From: JAFGED01 sp964551295
Lineage (GTDB): Bacteria > Chloroflexota > Anaerolineae > B4-G1
Direction: 5' to 3'
Assembly (NCBI GenBank): GCA_964551295.1
Contig: CAZKDJ010000162.1
Location: 1 to 9,335 of the forward strand
Length of the DNA: 9,335 nt
The notes under the pieces are model-generated. The model saw only the letters and a program-made list of their open reading frames with translations, was not told the origin of the DNA and did no database searches. Numbering within the stretch: position 1 is the stretch's first letter; each line of letters starts with the position of its first letter. The position numbers and the translations under genes are program-made. Below, one piece after another: positions 6,386-9,335 of this stretch.

Positions 6386-6702
6386 ACCATCACTCCTTCC
6401 CTACGCACATTCAACAGCAGTGGACTCTGTTCGCTTGAGTAACGATCGGCAGAGACGAACATACAGGAAATGACGGTGTCGTACTTTAGTGATAGAGATG
6501 CTGTTACTTGGCTTGTTCTGGCAATCTCTTTGCCCGGGTCTACCGGCCCGTGGAGCACGACCAAAAGATCAATATCTGATCCCGGAACGGCGTCGTCGCG
6601 GGCGTGGGAGCCAAAGAGCACCAACCGAGCCAGCCGCTCACCGTAGAGTGGCTCCAGGCTTCGGCGCGTTTCGGCCAGGATTTTCTCGAGATTTTCGATC
6701 AT
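6382..6702 (-). CDS. MNT-type minimal nucleotidyltransferase
   Basis: This 106-residue protein has the DNA polymerase beta-like nucleotidyltransferase fold in its minimal form. The signature is complete: LVLFGSHARDD (27-37) gives the GSxAR loop, and GSDIDLLVVL (41-50) supplies the first two metal-binding aspartates (Asp43, Asp45). Asp75 in LKYDTVIS is the expected third. An active enzyme is therefore likely. In MntA-HepT pairs the MNT protein adds AMP units to the HEPN toxin and silences it; transfer of that role here is an inference. The ATG has a strong ribosome-binding site (AGGAGAGG, 6706-6713) and a promoter just upstream, so it is the first gene of its unit. It overlaps the HEPN gene by four bases. 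Length is normal and nothing looks broken. Confidence 0.9.
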   Translation of the reverse strand: MIENLEKILAETRRSLEPLYGERLARLVLFGSHARDDAVPGSDIDLLVVLHGPVDPGKEIARTSQVTASLSLKYDTVISCMFVSADRYSSEQSPLLLNVRREGVMV

Positions 6703-6726
6703 GTTCCTCTCCTCAATTGCGGCTGT

Positions 6727-6755
6727 ATTCTACTCCGACGATAAGGAAAAGACAA
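6727..6755 (-). promoter_or_regulatory. Promoter of the MNT-HEPN-LysE unit
   Basis: On the minus strand, TTGTCT (6750-6755, four of six) and TAGAAT (6727-6732, five of six) are separated by 17 bases. Initiation near 6720 would give a leader of about 18 bases, which contains the strong AGGAGAGG ribosome-binding site for the gene starting at 6702. The rest of the 6703-6832 gap holds only this promoter and the palindrome at 6786-6819. Confidence 0.65.
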
Positions 6756-6785
6756 GCGCGAGTGACATACCCGCCGTGCTAGCGG

Positions 6786-6819
6786 AAGTGCGACGCACCT
6801 CGCGAGGTGCGTCGCACTT
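6786..6819. repeat. Perfect 34-bp palindrome, dispersed-repeat-like
   Basis: The 17-base arm AAGTGCGACGCACCTCG is followed without a spacer by its exact reverse complement. Each arm holds a smaller palindrome (GTGCG-A-CGCAC), so the element is nested. On the minus strand, which carries all the genes, no T-run follows it. On the plus strand the stem ends in four Ts. It lies 13 bases after the RNA polymerase-like gene stop. It may stop or stabilise that transcript, but its nested symmetry fits better with a mobile or dispersed palindromic repeat. Confidence 0.7.
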
Positions 6820-6832
6820 TTGGCGGGCGCTT

Positions 6833-9335
6833 TTACACCGGCAGCCCGACGAGCACCCGACTTTCCACGTCCCTCAGTGGATCGACTTCACCGGTGGCGG
6901 CCGCGCGGGCAAAGACGATGCCGGGGTGCTTGGCCCGGCGGGCGCGGGCCAGCACGCTGAACGCGCCGGGGGCATTGTGCTCGCGCGCGGTCTGGGCCAT
7001 CGTCTCCATCTCGTTGACCAGTTGGAGCAGCCACTTTCGCGTACCGGCCGCCCAGGCGAACATCTCCTCCGGCGTCAGCCCTTCGGCGTAGCCGCGGCGT
7101 ACGATGACCAGTTGATCGTCAAAGTCGGAGCACTGCTTGGGGCCGACCAGCGCGCGTAGGTGATCCATCCCTTCCACGCCGATCTTGATGGCGAGCAATT
7201 GCGGCCCCAGGTCGGGATTTTCATAGTCCGTGCGGGCAAGCATCGACTCGACCAACGCCTCCTGGTAAGCGGCCCACGCGTCCCAATCGTCTCCCTCCGG
7301 CTCAGGTGGACGCTGCAAGCTCTCGCCGATGAAGGGATTCAGCGAGGCCCCCGATGCCTTGGCGACCTCGAACCCGCGCTTTGTCAGCCGCTCCAGCGCG
7401 GCCAAGGTGGCCTCGACCCCGTCACGGTCCAGCATCTCGTGCATCGCGCTGGCGAGGGTGGTGCGTGTGAGCAGTCCTTCCGGGATAGATACCTCTGCCC
7501 CGATCAACCGGGCGATCTCCCGGCGGCCTTCATCGGTTAGACTCAGCCCCGCCAATCCGCACAGCGCCTCGGCGGGAGGCAGCAGGCCATCCAACAGCGC
7601 CGGATCGCGGGCCACGTGCCCAGCGACAGATAGCTTCTCGCCCGCCTCGCGCTGCCCTCCCGCGGTGATCGGCAGAAAGACGGCGACCTGGTCTCCGTCA
7701 AAGTCGGCGTTCAGCCACTCGCACACCAGCGGGTGGAGGCGGATCACGCTATCGGGGTTGCGCAGGGGGTGGAAGGCGATGAGGGCGGTCGGCGAAAGGG
7801 TCGGCGCGCGGTTGACGACCACCCACGAACGGGCCATCACCGCGTCGAGTGCCTGGGCGGCCTGCTCGGTGCGCGCCTGGACCGCATCTTTGTCCCCTCC
7901 CAGTTCGCGGATGGCCAGCGGACCGAACAGCGCCCAGGCGATCTCGTCGGCCAGGGCCACCTGGTCGAGCCGCAGGCCCGCGCCGGGCGTGATCACGGTG
8001 CGGGCGCTAAAGAGCTGCCGTTCGCCCAGGAGCAGGTGAGTGGGTGCGAGCAGCGCATCGAAGAAGGCGTCCGTGCGGGATTGGAGCTGGGCGGTGGCGT
8101 CCTGCACCAGCTTTTCCGGCGCCTGGCTTTGCAGCATGCGTGCCAGCCGGTCGTTGGCTTCGACCATCTGGGTGTACGTCTCGAGCAGTGGCAATTTTCC
8201 CGCCAGATACCAAGGCGTGGAGAACACGTCATAGTCGTCAGCCTCCGTACACATGCCGATCTCGGTCAGCTCTCGCTCGCGCAGCCAGGGATGCGACACG
8301 GGGCGAGCCAGCTCGATCACGTCCCCTTCTGGCGGCGCAAAATGGAACGCCAGCATCTCATCCTCCAGTGATGCCTCGATCCCCGCGATCCGCAGCCGGT
8401 GGGCCAGGTCGGCGAACATGGGCGTGGGGGGGCCAGCCTGTTCCACCGGACCTGTCGCCAGGTGGGCGGCGAGGTCGTCGGCGTTGTTCTTGCGGGCGGC
8501 GCGGGTGTTGAGGCCCTCGTGCACGTTCTCGTATGCGCCGATGGCGAGCAGGGCGCTGGTCTCCATATCCCCCTGCCTCTGGTTGCTGGCGGGAGACGTC
8601 TTGACCTTGCCCCGGGCGAGATGGAACAGCCGTCCCCAGTAGACGTAGCCGACGGTGCTGGGCTGCTGGAACGCGGGACCGTCTTTTCCCATGGTCAGCG
8701 TCTCTATCCCTGATTCGGGCAGGCTTGCTTTTGCCAGGCGTTGACGAATTTCGCCTCGGTCGGGGGCGTCGAATGGAGGAACGATGGCCGGCTCTCCCTC
8801 GGCGCGCGCGACGCGGCCCATCACGGCCTCCAGCACTTGCCCGTGCGTCATGCGCAGGCGCGTGCTGTTAACGTTGAACACCAGCTCCACCGGCGTGCCG
8901 TCGGGCAGGTGAGGCATCTCGTCATCCGGCAGGACGGAGCTGACGACGCCCTTGGTGCCGTGGCGGTTGGCCATCTTGTCGCCCGGTTCGAGGGCGTAGG
9001 GCGTATCGAAGCGTTGGGCGGCCGACTGGCTAACTACGATCCCCTCGGCGAATGTATCCGCGCCCCAGGAGACGAAGGCGGTCAGCAGGTTGCGTCCGGC
9101 CCAAAAGTTCGGCGCGTCTGGCTCGTTGCCCGTCTGCACCAGCGCGGGCTCCGGCGTCGACTGCACGATCTGCTGGCGCAGCATGTTGGCCCCCATCAGC
9201 AGGTGTATCGGGTCGTCGTGCTCCAGAAAGGGGATCATCGAGGAGGCCAGACCCAGGCCTGCTTGGGGCGTGTCAGCGGCGATGATGAGTCTACCGTCGC
9301 GGATCTCTGCACCGACGGCGACCCGCAAGATGCGC
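6833..9335 (-). CDS. Reduced RNA polymerase with fused beta and beta'-like regions (5' partial)
   Basis: At least 833 codons are open to the window edge; the true start is outside. Residue numbers count from the TTG at 9328. Beta-like part: SSMIPFLEHDDPIHLLMGAN (29-48), GRNLLTAFVSWG (78-89), GDKMANRHGTKGVVS (116-130, with both conserved lysines), MPHLPDGTPVELVFN (138-152), GYVYWGRLFHLARGK (227-241), GDMETSALLAIGAYENVHEGL-type block (253-273) and a beta C-terminus-like stretch (302-325). Beta'-like part: VIELARPVSHPWL (337-349), a clamp-helix-like LYRR region (380-427), SARTVITPGAGLRLDQ (441-456), VVVNRAPTL (503-511) and the catalytic NADFDGDQVAV (540-550, Asp542/544/546). A bridge-helix-like EGLTPEEMFAWAAGTRK (749-765) and PLRD (817-820) follow. 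It should make RNA from a DNA or RNA template, but flap, zinc ribbon, rudder and trigger loop appear absent. Ordinary rpoB/rpoC is excluded by size and fusion. Confidence 0.9.
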   Translation of the reverse strand, partial: RILRVAVGAEIRDGRLIIAADTPQAGLGLASSMIPFLEHDDPIHLLMGANMLRQQIVQSTPEPALVQTGNEPDAPNFWAGRNLLTAFVSWGADTFAEGIVVSQSAAQRFDTPYALEPGDKMANRHGTKGVVSSVLPDDEMPHLPDGTPVELVFNVNSTRLRMTHGQVLEAVMGRVARAEGEPAIVPPFDAPDRGEIRQRLAKASLPESGIETLTMGKDGPAFQQPSTVGYVYWGRLFHLARGKVKTSPASNQRQGDMETSALLAIGAYENVHEGLNTRAARKNNADDLAAHLATGPVEQAGPPTPMFADLAHRLRIAGIEASLEDEMLAFHFAPPEGDVIELARPVSHPWLRERELTEIGMCTEADDYDVFSTPWYLAGKLPLLETYTQMVEANDRLARMLQSQAPEKLVQDATAQLQSRTDAFFDALLAPTHLLLGERQLFSARTVITPGAGLRLDQVALADEIAWALFGPLAIRELGGDKDAVQARTEQAAQALDAVMARSWVVVNRAPTLSPTALIAFHPLRNPDSVIRLHPLVCEWLNADFDGDQVAVFLPITAGGQREAGEKLSVAGHVARDPALLDGLLPPAEALCGLAGLSLTDEGRREIARLIGAEVSIPEGLLTRTTLASAMHEMLDRDGVEATLAALERLTKRGFEVAKASGASLNPFIGESLQRPPEPEGDDWDAWAAYQEALVESMLARTDYENPDLGPQLLAIKIGVEGMDHLRALVGPKQCSDFDDQLVIVRRGYAEGLTPEEMFAWAAGTRKWLLQLVNEMETMAQTAREHNAPGAFSVLARARRAKHPGIVFARAAATGEVDPLRDVESRVLVGLPV

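Noticed and set aside
6786..6825. Intrinsic terminator of the polymerase gene
   Set aside because: The T-run follows the stem only on the plus strand, where there is no gene; on the minus strand the stem is followed by CCGC.
6703..6832. Frameshifted remainder of the polymerase (trigger loop) after its stop
   Set aside because: Reading the minus strand in the other frames gives no trigger-loop motif, only the palindrome, a promoter and a ribosome-binding site.
9326..9328. TTG at 9328 as the real start of the polymerase gene
   Set aside because: The frame stays open to the edge, and the conserved beta region begins in mid-domain, so the start lies outside the window.

Overview
All nine protein-coding genes in this window lie on the minus strand, are closely packed and are GC-rich. 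The largest gene-free gap is about 130 bases, and I see no tRNA, rRNA, CRISPR array or insertion sequence. Several traits suggest a Chloroflexota (Anaerolineae-like) chromosome, often a metagenomic lineage. They are the Thr/Pro-rich linker in a LysM/M23 surface protein, a small winged-helix regulator next to paralogous membrane proteins, and degenerate heptamer tandem repeats that have invaded a coding sequence. The taxon is an inference.

Read in the direction of transcription (high to low coordinates), the window starts with the 3' part of a large gene (6833 to the right edge). It encodes a strongly reduced RNA polymerase in which beta-like and beta'-like sequence are fused in one chain. It keeps the beta GDKMANRHGTKG block and the beta' catalytic NADFDGDQ loop. 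It appears to lack the beta flap, the beta' N-terminal zinc ribbon, the rudder and the trigger loop. A perfect 34-bp palindrome follows its stop codon. This is the most unusual item here.

Next is a three-gene unit with its own promoter: a MNT-type nucleotidyltransferase, a HEPN protein that overlaps it by four bases, and a LysE-family exporter two bases further on. A second promoter then serves a secreted LysM plus M23-like protein, followed by an EamA/DMT transporter and a GT4-type glycosyltransferase. The glycosyltransferase carries two in-frame heptamer-repeat insertions and may have its own near-leaderless promoter.

The last unit is driven by a near-consensus promoter inside the final codons of the glycosyltransferase gene. 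A perfect inverted repeat covers the predicted transcription start. The unit encodes two paralogous multi-pass membrane proteins and a winged-helix regulator, which fits an autoregulated operon.
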